A stretch of 64,000 nucleotides of DNA from Oxalobacteraceae bacterium AB_14 (GCA_000381565.1 KB906724.1:1986801-2050800), one strand, 5' to 3'. Shown: positions 45,520-54,938, numbered from the stretch's first letter. The notes: generated by a model from the sequence alone, not told the origin. Numbers and translations are program-made.

Positions 45520-48500
45520 TCAAGCCTCTCTAGACATCTTTCCCCGAGATAAATCGGTTAATTGCTGATTGAAAAACGCCAACATGTCGATCTGCGCCTG
45601 GCCGACCACGCCGGCCTCCAGGCTGCGCGCGTACTGCGCCAGCGCCTGGCATTGCTGCGCCAGCTGTTCGCAGCCCAGGCTGTAGTCGGCGCTGACGGCG
45701 GCGCACGGCGGCTCGGGCACCGGCGGCCCGGCGTTGCGGCCGGGCAGGCCGGACGGCATGTTCATCAGTGCGGCCGACAGGGGCCGCAACAGGCCGGTCA
45801 TGATGTCGATGGCGGCGTTCATCAGGCGCGAACGGCGCAGGCTGCCCAGCGGCTGTTGCGCGAAATGGTGGCCCATCAGGCCGAAGGTCAGCTGGTAGCA
45901 GCCCTGGTACAACCGCATCAGCGCGCGGGCCTGCGTATCGGTCACCACGGTGCAGTCGGCGCGCGCCGCCAGCACCGGGTTTTTCAGCGCGGGCAGGGCC
46001 GGCTCGAACGGTTGCTCGCGCGACGAGAAGCGGCCGCCCAGCGCGCGCAGCCGGTGGAAATGCGAGACGTCGAAATGCGGCGAATCGACCGCCACGCCTT
46101 CGCCCTGCTCGGTGACGAAGTCGATCGCGAACAGCGCGCTGGCGCGGTCGCCGACCTCCAGCTGGTAGCCGGGATAGGCGCGGTTGGTCAGCTCCTTGAG
46201 GAACAGGTGGTGTTCGCCGCCGCGCTTGCCGCCGTTGGCGCCGTTGGCTTCAAACAGCCCGGGCAGCTCGGCCAGGGCCAGCCGGATGGCGCGGTAGAAG
46301 CTGGCGATCGACTTGCCCGGCGTGGGCAGGTAGTCGGGCCACTCGAAGCGCACGAACCTGGCCAGCACGTGCTCGGAGAACGGTTCGAACGCGAACTCGG
46401 TGTCCAGGTCGAAGCGCTCGCGCGCCTGCCGGCCCAGCAGCGGGACGCCGGCGTGGAACGGTTCGCCCAGCGCCATCAGCACGTTGTTGATCAACAGGTA
46501 GTGGATCATCTCCTCATGGGCGATCTCCAGCAGCGCGCCGCGCGCGCCGCTGTTGCGGCGCCGGTCGGCGTCGCCGCAGGCCAGCTCCAACTCGTCCGCC
46601 CGCCAGCGGCCGGCCTCGACCAGCTTCCGGCCCTGTTCGTAGTTGGGGATGCTGTAGGCGGCGTACAGGTACTGCGTCATCAGCGACAGTTCCAGGTCGA
46701 CCGCCTTTTTCAGTTCGTCGATCAGCGCTGCCTTGCTGCCGATGTGGTGGGGCGCCGGTTGCGGCGGCGCGGCGGTCCTGGCGGCGGCTTCGACCTGGGT
46801 CAGGTATTTCAGGAACAGCCGCGCTTTCGGCAGCGACAGCTCGCGCGTGCTCGGCATGTAGTAGCTCTTGTCGCGGTTGTGCGGATCGCACATCTGCCAC
46901 ATCAGGCGCGCATAGGTGTCGCACTTGCAGTGGTCCGCCAGGCTGAACACCTTGTCCGCCATGAAGGGGTAGACCAGCTCGTAATAAGCCATCACGTGGC
47001 GGTACAGGAAGGCATAGTCGACCTGTTCGGCCGGCACCTGGTCCAGATGCCAGTCGTCGGGCAGCACGCGGACGCCGAGCTGCTGGGCATGCCGTCCTTC
47101 GCCCAGCACGATGCAGGTGGCGCCGGATGCGCGGCCGGTGACGGTCAGCTCGGTGTAGCCCGCTCCGAGCGCCGAGGCTTGCAGGTCGAATGCCAGCAGC
47201 TCGCCGTGTTCGGCCTGCACGGCCAGCGCCGGATGCGCCTTCAGTTCGCCCCGGTAGCGGCTTTGCAGCGTGATCGTCTGCGGGTGGTCCTGCCGCAGCT
47301 GCCGGTTGGGCGCTTCCAGATACAGCTGGTTGCTGTCGGACTGGTGCACCCACTCGGCCTCGTCCCACTGCGCCTGCGCGTTGCCCAGGCTGAGCGGGCC
47401 GGTGGCCACGGCGCCGTGCGGCAGCGCCACGTCGACCACGCCGTGGTGGCGCCAGTGATTCAGGTACAGCTGCTCGGGGATGCGGGCCAGCAGCACGCCG
47501 TCGGCGCCATGCAGCAGCAGGTCGCCCAGCGCCACCTTGCCGCCCAGGGCGTGGGTCGGATGTTGCGCGGACAGGGGACCGGCCGCGCGGGTGGTGAACG
47601 GAATCGCGGTCGGCATGTTCAGCGAGACCCGCTCGCCATCCAGCTTGACCAGCACCGGCCCCAGGCTGGCCTGGCGCGGCAGCAGCAGGCGGCCGGACGG
47701 ATAGGTGGCCAGCTCGTCGCGCCGCCACAGGCCGATGCTGCCGGCCAGGTCGTAGAACACCGGCGAGTCCGGCTTTTGCGGCGTCGACATATTGAACAGC
47801 GCGTACTGGATCGTCAGCCCCAGCACATCGTCGCCGGCCAGCGCCTGTTGCAGCGCGCGCAGGCTGGCCGGCAGCGGCGTGTCCGGATTGAAGAGGAAGT
47901 GCGGGTCCTGCTTCGCCACCGAGAACTGGAACAGCCGGGAGCGGCCGAACTCCTCGTCCAGGAAATGCCCGCTGCGCTCGGTGATATGGCCGCTGCCCAG
48001 CCAGCGCACCGAATGCGGCTGCGCGATGTCGGCGCTGAACAGGGTCGGCGTGTTGGGAGTGGCCAGCTTGCCGCTCAGCGTGAACTGGCCGGCGTAGATC
48101 AGCGTGGTGTCCGGCTGGGCGGGGTTGTTGTCGACCCAGCGGGCGCGGTTGAAGGTGGTGCGCAGGTAGTCGTTGTAGTGGCCCCACAAGGCCAGCCTGG
48201 CGCCGACCAGCGCGTCCTCGGTGTCGACCTCGCCATGGCGCAGCTGGACGCCGGTGATGCGGGCGTTTTCCCACGAAAAGTGGTTGTTGCCACAGGCGTT
48301 GTAGCCGGCGGCCTGGCTGAACACGCCTTCCGGGTCCGGCTTGCCGGCCGCATCGAAGCGCGGCGCGAGCTGCTTCAGGTGCTGGTGGAAGTCGGACGGA
48401 GGGCGCTCCAGGTCGAAGGGCACGCCCGCCATCGAGACCGTGTTGGTGGCGATATCGATGTGGCCGTGCGTGTTGCGATTGGCGGTGGGCACGTTGGCGC

Positions 48501-48546
48501 GGGCGTGGCCCCGAAAGTGCAGGCGCGGAAAATCAAGCAGACTCAT
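45520..48546 (-). CDS. vioB: iminophenylpyruvate-dimer-type synthase VioB
   Basis: A 1008-aa protein (Chromobacterium VioB is about 998). It starts MSLLDFPRLHFRGHARANVP, the VioB/RebD/StaD opening. The C-terminal third (about residues 595-860) is a ferritin-like domain with LKKAVDLELSLMTQYLYAAYS and LLEIAHEEMIHYLLINN; family members are haem-containing. It couples two molecules of the imine made by VioA into a short-lived dimer that VioE uses. The ATG at 48546 overlaps the vioA stop (ATGA); upstream in-frame sequence is antisense to vioA. Confidence 0.94.
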   Translation of the reverse strand: MSLLDFPRLHFRGHARANVPTANRNTHGHIDIATNTVSMAGVPFDLERPPSDFHQHLKQLAPRFDAAGKPDPEGVFSQAAGYNACGNNHFSWENARITGVQLRHGEVDTEDALVGARLALWGHYNDYLRTTFNRARWVDNNPAQPDTTLIYAGQFTLSGKLATPNTPTLFSADIAQPHSVRWLGSGHITERSGHFLDEEFGRSRLFQFSVAKQDPHFLFNPDTPLPASLRALQQALAGDDVLGLTIQYALFNMSTPQKPDSPVFYDLAGSIGLWRRDELATYPSGRLLLPRQASLGPVLVKLDGERVSLNMPTAIPFTTRAAGPLSAQHPTHALGGKVALGDLLLHGADGVLLARIPEQLYLNHWRHHGVVDVALPHGAVATGPLSLGNAQAQWDEAEWVHQSDSNQLYLEAPNRQLRQDHPQTITLQSRYRGELKAHPALAVQAEHGELLAFDLQASALGAGYTELTVTGRASGATCIVLGEGRHAQQLGVRVLPDDWHLDQVPAEQVDYAFLYRHVMAYYELVYPFMADKVFSLADHCKCDTYARLMWQMCDPHNRDKSYYMPSTRELSLPKARLFLKYLTQVEAAARTAAPPQPAPHHIGSKAALIDELKKAVDLELSLMTQYLYAAYSIPNYEQGRKLVEAGRWRADELELACGDADRRRNSGARGALLEIAHEEMIHYLLINNVLMALGEPFHAGVPLLGRQARERFDLDTEFAFEPFSEHVLARFVRFEWPDYLPTPGKSIASFYRAIRLALAELPGLFEANGANGGKRGGEHHLFLKELTNRAYPGYQLEVGDRASALFAIDFVTEQGEGVAVDSPHFDVSHFHRLRALGGRFSSREQPFEPALPALKNPVLAARADCTVVTDTQARALMRLYQGCYQLTFGLMGHHFAQQPLGSLRRSRLMNAAIDIMTGLLRPLSAALMNMPSGLPGRNAGPPVPEPPCAAVSADYSLGCEQLAQQCQALAQYARSLEAGVVGQAQIDMLAFFNQQLTDLSRGKMSREA

Positions 48547-49850
48547 ACACCCTCGGCGCTGGAAGGGGAAAACGCCTTGGCGTCGTTCGCTGCGCCGCCC
48601 TGTTGGCTCAGCCGGTCGAGCAGCAGCTGGCTGGCGTGGCGGGCGCTGATCAGGCTGCCTTCCATCCATCCGCAGTGCGAGGTGTAGGCGTCCGAGCAGG
48701 CGATGATGCCGTCCTGGTGCAGCAGGGCGGCCGGATGCTCGGCCCCGGGGGCCATGCAGAACTCGACGCCGTGCGGCCAATGCTTGTAAAAATGCCCCTT
48801 GATCGGCGGCAGCGGCCGGCCATCGAGCGGCAGCACTTGTTCCAGGTGGCGGCGGACATGTTCCAGGTAGACGTCCTCGCCCTGCGTCAGGCAGTCCCGC
48901 CAATAGGTCGCGCTGTGGCTGTCGGTGTAGAACAGCAGGTATTTGTCGCCCTTGAAGTAGATTTTCCGCAGCGGGTTCTCGGCCATCAGCACCTTGTCGG
49001 TCAGTCCCAGCGCTTGCCACCAGGCCTGGTCGAAGGTCAGGAAACCCTTGAACAAGGGCAGGGAATCGTACTGGAACGGACTCCAGCCGGAGCGCAGGTC
49101 CAGGTTCAGGCGCGCCATGGCGGTGGGCGGCACGGCCATGACCAGATGGCGCGCCCGGTGCACGCGCCGTTCGCCCATGTGGTTGAAGGCCAGCACGTGG
49201 TCGGCGCCGGACTTTTCCACCGACAGCAGGCGGTGGCCCAGCTCGAACGTCACGCCGCCGGCCTGGGCCTCGCCCTGCAGCTGGCTCAGCAGCTGGCCGT
49301 AGCCGTCGGTGGCGTACCGCCATTCGTTGGCGGCGTTCTCGGTGATGCTTTGCGTCTCCGGGTGCTTTTTGATGATGTCATAGGCCATCGCCGGCGAGAC
49401 GATGGGCAGCAGCAGGGCGTCGTAGCCGGTGGCCTTGATGATGCGGGTGGCTTCGGCTTCGCCCAGGTAGTGGCTGACGAACTGCAGGAACGAGTCCTGC
49501 GGATGTTCCTTCACCATCTTGCTCAGGCTCAGCAGGGTAGCCTTCAGCTGCTCCTGCACCCGCTCGTGGAATACCGCCTCGGTGAACGGGTAGACCGCGT
49601 GCGGCAGTGCGCTGCCCTGCATCAGCTGCTGGAAGTTCGGATGCAGCTGCGGCGAGTAGCGGGCGGCGCCGAGTTCGGCGATTTCCTCGCCGTCGACCTT
49701 GCGCGACTGGATGCGGCCGCCCACCGCGGCATTCAGGTCGAACACCCGTATGCGCAGGTGCTTGCTGAGGGCGGCGCCGATCAGGCGGGTGGCGCAAGTC
49801 AAACCTCCTATGCCTGCGCCGATGATGCAAATGTCAGAATAATTGGTCAT
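48543..49850 (-). CDS. vioA: FAD-dependent L-tryptophan oxidase VioA
   Basis: A 435-aa amine-oxidase-fold flavoenzyme (Chromobacterium VioA about 418 aa). The FAD motif is ICIIGAGIGGLTCATRL, followed by VGGRIQSR and ELGAARYSP; the C-terminal FAD-binding region is CSDAYTSHCGWMEGSLIS. It oxidises L-Trp to the indole-3-pyruvate imine, the first violacein step. It is the first gene of the operon; 385 bases separate it from the next plus-strand gene. Confidence 0.95.
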   Translation of the reverse strand: MTNYSDICIIGAGIGGLTCATRLIGAALSKHLRIRVFDLNAAVGGRIQSRKVDGEEIAELGAARYSPQLHPNFQQLMQGSALPHAVYPFTEAVFHERVQEQLKATLLSLSKMVKEHPQDSFLQFVSHYLGEAEATRIIKATGYDALLLPIVSPAMAYDIIKKHPETQSITENAANEWRYATDGYGQLLSQLQGEAQAGGVTFELGHRLLSVEKSGADHVLAFNHMGERRVHRARHLVMAVPPTAMARLNLDLRSGWSPFQYDSLPLFKGFLTFDQAWWQALGLTDKVLMAENPLRKIYFKGDKYLLFYTDSHSATYWRDCLTQGEDVYLEHVRRHLEQVLPLDGRPLPPIKGHFYKHWPHGVEFCMAPGAEHPAALLHQDGIIACSDAYTSHCGWMEGSLISARHASQLLLDRLSQQGGAANDAKAFSPSSAEGV

Positions 49851-50235
49851 CCAGAATTCCCTTGTGGTGAATCCCGAGCCACTAGCCCAAATGTCCCCGC
49901 GCGTGCTGGTATGGCGCGAGGTGCAGCGTGCCGCCCTGTTAGGGCGTTACTGGCGTGGTTCAAGAGTGATGTCGAGGTGTCGAACTCACTTGCATGTCCC
50001 TAGTTGCTTATTGTTAAATATTGCGCAAACAATATCTGAGCGGATCGCCAAACGGCTTGATAAATCTCAAACCGGGCTCGTCTGACAGGAAATGGCGGGA
50101 AGTCGCAGAGGGTGCCTGCTTGTTGCAGAAACACCAGCGCATGAGCGCCATCGGCAGCAGCGACTGTACAAGCGCGCCTCAACCTGCCAACATGTTTTAT
50201 TGGAGCAATTAATCTGGTGTGAGAGGCAAATGGCG
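49851..50235. promoter_or_regulatory. vioA upstream region, divergent promoter zone
   Basis: This 385-base gene-free stretch must hold the vio promoter and that of the TonB-YfiR operon. It contains a hairpin with GTT loop at 49932-49946 (CGCCCT/AGGGCG), about 90 bases before vioA, and a perfect dyad at 50018-50035 (ATATTG-CGCAAA-CAATAT), which nests with ATTGTT/AACAAT at 50010-50033. No clear LuxR-type CTG-N10-CAG box is seen. The 50018 dyad lies in the most AT-rich part and is the best operator candidate. Confidence 0.5.
50018..50035. promoter_or_regulatory. perfect dyad in the vio/TonB divergent promoter region
   Basis: ATATTG (50018-50023) and CAATAT (50030-50035) are exact complements around CGCAAA. 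A second, wider pair, ATTGTT (50010-50015) and AACAAT (50028-50033), overlaps it. It could bind a dimeric regulator controlling vioA, the TonB operon, or both. No regulator gene is adjacent. Confidence 0.4.
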
Positions 50236-52236
50236 ATGATGAGTCAACGGAGGACGGCGCCGCTATGCCTGCCCATGTTGTGCGGATTGCTCGCGCTTGA
50301 GCCGGGCGCCGCTGCGGCCGACGCCGCCCCGCAAGATTTGACGGCGTTGCCGCTGGAGCAACTGATGTCACTGGAGGTGTACAGCGCGTCGAAGTTCGTC
50401 CAGCGCGCCAGCGAGGCGCCGTCCAGCGTCACCGTGATCACCGCCGCCGACATCCGCGCGTATGGCTGGCGCACCTTGGCCGATGTGCTGCGCAGCGTGC
50501 GCGGCGTCTACGCCAGCTACGACCGCAACTACAGCTACGTCGGCGCGCGCGGCTTCCTGCGGCCGGGCGACTACAACACCCGCTTCCTGCTGCAGATCGA
50601 CGGCAACCGCATCAACGACGCGGTGTTCGATTCGGCGCCGATGGGCGGGGAGTTCCCGCTCGACCTGGAGCTGGTCGAACGCATCGAATACGTGCCCGGT
50701 CCCGGTTCGTCGGTGTACGGGGCCAACGCCTTCTTCGGCGTGATCAACGTCATCACGCGCCGCCCGCGCGACATCGACGGCAGCGCGCTGACCCTGGCCG
50801 GCGGCCAGGACGGCGCCCGCCGCGGGCACGCCAGCCGTGCCTGGACCGACAGCTTCGGCACCGACTGGCTGCTGTCGGCCAGCCGCTACAAGACCGATGG
50901 CCGCGACCAGTTCTACCCCGCCTATGCGCAGGACGGCGTCAGCGACGGCGTGGCGCACGGCCTCGATGATGAAAGCGGCCACCGCCTGTTCGCCAAGGCC
51001 ATCCACGGCGCCTACACCGCCACCCTGATCCACGCGGAGCGCGACAAGGGCGTGCCGACCGCCTCCTACAGCCAGCGCTTCGACGATCCGCGTTCGCACA
51101 CCGTCGACACGCAGAACTACGCCGACCTGGCCTACCGCACGATGCTGACGCCGCAGGTCGAGATCAGTGCGCGCGCCTACTGGGCCGAGTATGGTTCGCT
51201 GGGCGACTACGTGAGCGACGACGCCAACGGCACCCTCAACCGCGACGTCTTCGCCAGCCGTTGGTGGGGCGCGGAACTGACCTTGCTGGCCAACCTGGGC
51301 GAGCATAAGCTGCTGGCCGGCCTGTCCTTCGAGGACGACTATCGCCAGCGCATGCTCAACTTCGACCCCGCGCCCTACGCGCTGTACCTGAACCAGAACC
51401 ACAACGGCAAGCGCTACGGCCTGTACCTGCAAGACCAGCTGGCGCTGACGCCGGCGCTGCGGCTGAACGCCGGCTTGCGCTACGACCGCCATGGCGCCGC
51501 CGGCGGCGTGTTGAGCCCGCGCCTGGCGCTGGTGCACCAGTGGAGCGCGGCGACCACCGTCAAAGCCATGGTCGGCAACGCCTACCGCGCGCCCAACAGC
51601 TACGAGCGGTATTACAGCGCGCCCGGCGACGGCGGCCAGCTGGCCAATCCGGCGCTGGGCCGCGAGCGCATCGTCAGCGCCGAGCTGGCGCTGGTGCGCC
51701 AGCTGCCGGGCAACCGGCGCGTGACGGTCTCCGCTTTCCGCAACGTGGTGTCGGCGCTGATCACGCAGGTCGACCGGGGTGGCTTGCCGGTCTTTGTCAA
51801 CGCCGGCCGCGCGGTGGCGCGCGGGGTGGAATTCGAATACGAGCAAAACTGGGACAACGCGGCGCGCCTGAAGGCCAGTTACAGCTGGCAGCGCACCCGC
51901 CAGGACGGCGGCGACGGCGAGGGCGGCAACGTCAACACGCCCAGCCAGTTGGCCAAGCTGAACCTGACCATGCCGCTGCACGGCGCCTGGCGCGCCGGCG
52001 CCGAGGCTCAGTACGTGGGCCGGCGCGCCATGATCCAGGGCGGCAGCACCGGCGCCGCGCTGGTGGCCAACCTGAACCTGTACTCGCATCGCCTGGCGCG
52101 CCACGCCGATCTGGCGCTGACCGCCTACAACCTGTTCAACCGCCGCTATGCCGATCCCGCCTCGGTGGAGCACCTGCAGGACGCGATCCTGCAGGACGGC
52201 CGGCGGCTGCAACTGAAACTGATGCTGGACTACTGA
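50236..52236 (+). CDS. TonB-dependent outer-membrane receptor (compact type)
   Basis: A 666-aa receptor: signal near residues 1-30 (ending AAA), TonB-box/plug region at about 40-170 with SVTVITAADIRAYGWRTLADVLRSVRG and VERIEYVPGPGSSVYGANAFFG, then a barrel ending LKLMLDY. It resembles the colicin I/siderophore-like receptors paired with DUF4154 genes. GAGAGG at 50221-50226 is better spaced from the ATG at 50236 than from the one at 50230. It is followed after one base by a YfiR-type gene, implying that ligand uptake or sensing at the outer membrane is tied to c-di-GMP control. The ligand is unknown. Confidence 0.85.
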   Translation: MMSQRRTAPLCLPMLCGLLALEPGAAAADAAPQDLTALPLEQLMSLEVYSASKFVQRASEAPSSVTVITAADIRAYGWRTLADVLRSVRGVYASYDRNYSYVGARGFLRPGDYNTRFLLQIDGNRINDAVFDSAPMGGEFPLDLELVERIEYVPGPGSSVYGANAFFGVINVITRRPRDIDGSALTLAGGQDGARRGHASRAWTDSFGTDWLLSASRYKTDGRDQFYPAYAQDGVSDGVAHGLDDESGHRLFAKAIHGAYTATLIHAERDKGVPTASYSQRFDDPRSHTVDTQNYADLAYRTMLTPQVEISARAYWAEYGSLGDYVSDDANGTLNRDVFASRWWGAELTLLANLGEHKLLAGLSFEDDYRQRMLNFDPAPYALYLNQNHNGKRYGLYLQDQLALTPALRLNAGLRYDRHGAAGGVLSPRLALVHQWSAATTVKAMVGNAYRAPNSYERYYSAPGDGGQLANPALGRERIVSAELALVRQLPGNRRVTVSAFRNVVSALITQVDRGGLPVFVNAGRAVARGVEFEYEQNWDNAARLKASYSWQRTRQDGGDGEGGNVNTPSQLAKLNLTMPLHGAWRAGAEAQYVGRRAMIQGGSTGAALVANLNLYSHRLARHADLALTAYNLFNRRYADPASVEHLQDAILQDGRRLQLKLMLDY

Positions 52237-52237
52237 G

Positions 52238-52792
52238 ATGCCGATGGTGCGCGCCATAGCCGTGTGGTTCTCCAGCTTGCCGTTGGCCCTGTTGCTGGGC
52301 GGGTGGAGCGTCGCCGCGCGCGCCGACAGCGCGGTGCCCGAGTACCAGCTCAAGGCGGCCTTCGTGTTCAACTTCGCGGTGTTCGCCGAATGGCCGGCCG
52401 GGGCGCTGCCGCAGGCCAGTCCGCTGGTGCTGTGCAGCTACAGCGGCAACGCGCTGCTGGCGGCGCTGCAGGAGCTGCGCGACAAGAGCGTCAACGGCCA
52501 CCGGCTGGAGGTGCGCGTGCTGGCCGCCGGCGCGGCGCCGCGCAACTGCCACCTGCTGGTGCTGGACCGCCAGGACCGCGACGCCTGGCCGCAGCTGCGG
52601 CAAGACCTGGCAGCGGCCGGCGCCAGCGTGCTGACCGTCGCCGACGACCGCCAGATCGCCCGCGCCGGCGTGATGCTGGCGCTGTTCATGGACGACAAGC
52701 GGGTGGTGTTCGACGCCGACCTCGGCGCCTTGCGCGCCGCCCGCATGGTGCTCAGCTCCAAGCTGCTGCGCCTGGCCAGGAGCGTGCAATGA
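52238..52792 (+). CDS. YfiR family (DUF4154) periplasmic protein
   Basis: A 184-aa exported protein with a signal sequence over residues 1-30 (hydrophobic core AVWFSSLPLALLLGGWSV, ending ARA) and the DUF4154 core KAAFVFNFAVFAEWP. Two cysteines (VLCSYSG and RNCHLLVL) may pair as in YfiR. In Pseudomonas, periplasmic YfiR represses the inner-membrane cyclase YfiN by binding its periplasmic region. Here the next gene, overlapping by ATGA, is a CHASE8-like GGDEF-EAL protein, so the same mechanism is expected. Confidence 0.9.
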   Translation: MPMVRAIAVWFSSLPLALLLGGWSVAARADSAVPEYQLKAAFVFNFAVFAEWPAGALPQASPLVLCSYSGNALLAALQELRDKSVNGHRLEVRVLAAGAAPRNCHLLVLDRQDRDAWPQLRQDLAAAGASVLTVADDRQIARAGVMLALFMDDKRVVFDADLGALRAARMVLSSKLLRLARSVQ

Positions 52793-54723
52793 CGCGGGAG
52801 CCGCCGCCGGCGGCCGGCCAGGGCGCCGGCACGGCTGCAGGAACGGCGGCGAGCACGGGAGCGCTCGGCAGCACCGTCGCGCGCAGCATGTTGCTGGTGG
52901 CCGGCGCCGCGCTCGGCGTGGCCGCCTTGCTGCTGGTGGCGTTCCAATATTTTGTGCTGCGCGGCGCGCTGCTCGACGATGTGCAGGTGCAGGCGCGCAT
53001 CGTCGGCAGCAACAGCAGCGCCGCGCTGATGTTCCAGGACCAGCGCGCCGCCGCCGAGACGCTGGCCGGGCTGGCGTTGTCGCCGGTGGTGGAGAGCGCC
53101 GCCATCCTCGATCCGCGCAGCGTGCCGCTGGCCAGCTACCGGCGCGCCGGCGGCGCGCCGCCCACCGTCGACCAGGCCCTGCGCGACCGGCGCCAGGTGT
53201 TTTCCGCCGGCGCGCTCGAAGTGCTGGAGCCGGTGGCCGCCAACGGCGCCGTGATCGGCAGCGTGGTCTTGCGCGCCACCCTGGCGCCGCTGTACCGCAG
53301 GCTGGCCGCCTTCGCCGCCTACACGCTGGCGGTGGCGCTGGCCTCGATGGCGCTGGCCTGGCTGCTGGTGGCGCGCATGCGCGCCACCGTGCGCGCGGCC
53401 GAGCTGCGGCTGAACTACCTGGCCCTGGTCGATCCGGTGACGGCGCTGCCGAACCGCAACGCCTTCAACGAGAGCCTGGACGCCTGCCTGCGCCGGGCCG
53501 ACCGCCAGGCCAGCGCGGTCGGCCTGCTGCTGCTCGACCTGGACAACTTCAAGGTGGTCAACGACACCCTGGGCCACACCTGCGGCGACCTGCTGTTGCA
53601 GCTGGTGGCGCGGCGGCTGCATGAGGCGCTGCGCGCGCAGGACGTCATCTGCCGCGTCGGTGGCGACGAATTCGTCGTCATCGTCGAGGCGGACGACGCG
53701 GCGCACGTCACGGCCGGCGTGGCCGACAAGATCCTCGGCGCGCTGGCGGCGCCGTTTTCGGTCGAGGGCCAGCAGCTGTACGTCAGCGCCAGCATCGGTG
53801 TGGCCACCTATCCGGCGCACGGCGCCAACGCCGAGTCGCTGATGCGCGGCGCCGACATGGCGATGTACCACGCCAAGCACCTGGGCAAGAACACCAGCCA
53901 GGTGTTCCACCAGGAGATGACGCTGCGCGCCCACAAGCGGCTGACGATGGAGGCCAGGCTGCGGCGCGCGCTCGACAACGACGAATTGATGCTGCACTAC
54001 CAGCCGCAGATCGACACGCGCAGCGGCCGCATGATCGGCTTCGAGGTGCTGGCGCGCTGGACCTGTCCGGAACTGGGGCCGGTCAGCCCGGCGGAATTCA
54101 TCCCGGTGGCCGAGGACAGCGGCGTGATCGTGCCGCTGGGACGCTGGGTGCTGCAGACCGCCTGCCGCCAGGCCGCGCAATGGCTGCGCGAGGGACTGCT
54201 GGAGGGCATCGCCCACATGGCGGTCAACCTGTCGGCGCACCAGACCCGCGACCAGGACCTGATGGACGAGATCGAGGCGCTGCTGGCGGCGACCGGGCTG
54301 CCGGCGCAGCTGCTGGAGCTGGAACTGACGGAGAGCGCGATGATGGAAAACGTCGAGGCCAACCTGGCGCTGATGCAGCGCATCCGGGCCGCCGGCATCC
54401 ACCTGTCGATCGACGACTTCGGCACCGGTTATTCGTCGATGGCCTACCTGAAGCGCTTCCCGATCGACCAGCTCAAGATCGACCGCAGCTTCGTCAGCGA
54501 CGTGCCGGGCGACGGCGCGGCGATCGCCATCGCCATCATCGCGCTGGCGCACAGCCTGGGGCTGTCGGTGGTGGCGGAGGGCGTGGAGAACGCGCAGCAG
54601 GTCGAGTTCCTGCGCCAGGCCAGCTGCGACGCCATGCAGGGCTATTATTTCTCGCGGCCGGTGCCGGCGTCCGAGCTGGAGCAGATGCTGCGGCGGGCGC
54701 TGTCGGCGCCGCCGGTGCAATAA
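52789..54723 (+). CDS. YfiN-like membrane GGDEF-EAL protein (CHASE8)
   Basis: A 644-aa inner-membrane protein. A helix at about 31-54 precedes a periplasmic CHASE8-like domain of about 110 residues, with a second helix near 178-200 and then GGDEF and EAL domains. The cyclase motif GGDEF is at 291-295 with I-site R-A-Q-D five residues before. The phosphodiesterase signature reads E-V-L (419-421) instead of E-A-L, but the other landmarks (DDFGTGYSS, ELTESAMM, EGVE) are present, so either activity is possible. YfiR just upstream should inhibit the cyclase; release would raise c-di-GMP and promote adhesion or biofilm. Confidence 0.9.
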   Translation: MTREPPPAAGQGAGTAAGTAASTGALGSTVARSMLLVAGAALGVAALLLVAFQYFVLRGALLDDVQVQARIVGSNSSAALMFQDQRAAAETLAGLALSPVVESAAILDPRSVPLASYRRAGGAPPTVDQALRDRRQVFSAGALEVLEPVAANGAVIGSVVLRATLAPLYRRLAAFAAYTLAVALASMALAWLLVARMRATVRAAELRLNYLALVDPVTALPNRNAFNESLDACLRRADRQASAVGLLLLDLDNFKVVNDTLGHTCGDLLLQLVARRLHEALRAQDVICRVGGDEFVVIVEADDAAHVTAGVADKILGALAAPFSVEGQQLYVSASIGVATYPAHGANAESLMRGADMAMYHAKHLGKNTSQVFHQEMTLRAHKRLTMEARLRRALDNDELMLHYQPQIDTRSGRMIGFEVLARWTCPELGPVSPAEFIPVAEDSGVIVPLGRWVLQTACRQAAQWLREGLLEGIAHMAVNLSAHQTRDQDLMDEIEALLAATGLPAQLLELELTESAMMENVEANLALMQRIRAAGIHLSIDDFGTGYSSMAYLKRFPIDQLKIDRSFVSDVPGDGAAIAIAIIALAHSLGLSVVAEGVENAQQVEFLRQASCDAMQGYYFSRPVPASELEQMLRRALSAPPVQ

Positions 54724-54746
54724 TCTGCAACGGGCGCGCGCAGTAA

Positions 54747-54764
54747 GCCCGGCTTTTGCCGGGC
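54747..54764 (+). terminator. hairpin after the GGDEF-EAL gene
   Basis: GCCCGGC and GCCGGGC (7 bp) enclose TTTT, 24 bases after the stop. A second perfect stem, GTACGC-GA-GCGTAC, follows at 54769-54782. There is no T-run after the stems. It likely ends or shields the TonB-YfiR-YfiN transcript. Confidence 0.45.
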
Positions 54765-54938
54765 CAACGTACGCGAGCGTACAGAACTCCGGCGCCGCCA
54801 GGCGCATGCTGCGCTCAATCACCCAAAGGAGCGCATCATGCGGTAGGTCCGGCGCGACACTGCCAGCGCAGCCGAGACATCGTTGTCCAGCACAGTTTCA
54901 AGCAGACCTGCGTCAACACCGAAAAAACGGCGTGCGGG

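Noticed and set aside
45562..48687. 1041-codon plus-strand frame
   Set aside because: It is antisense to vioB, which is recognised along its whole length.
49851..50235. Lux-type box for quorum control of vioA
   Set aside because: No CTG-N10-CAG-like element with adequate symmetry was found by eye; other regulators are more likely.
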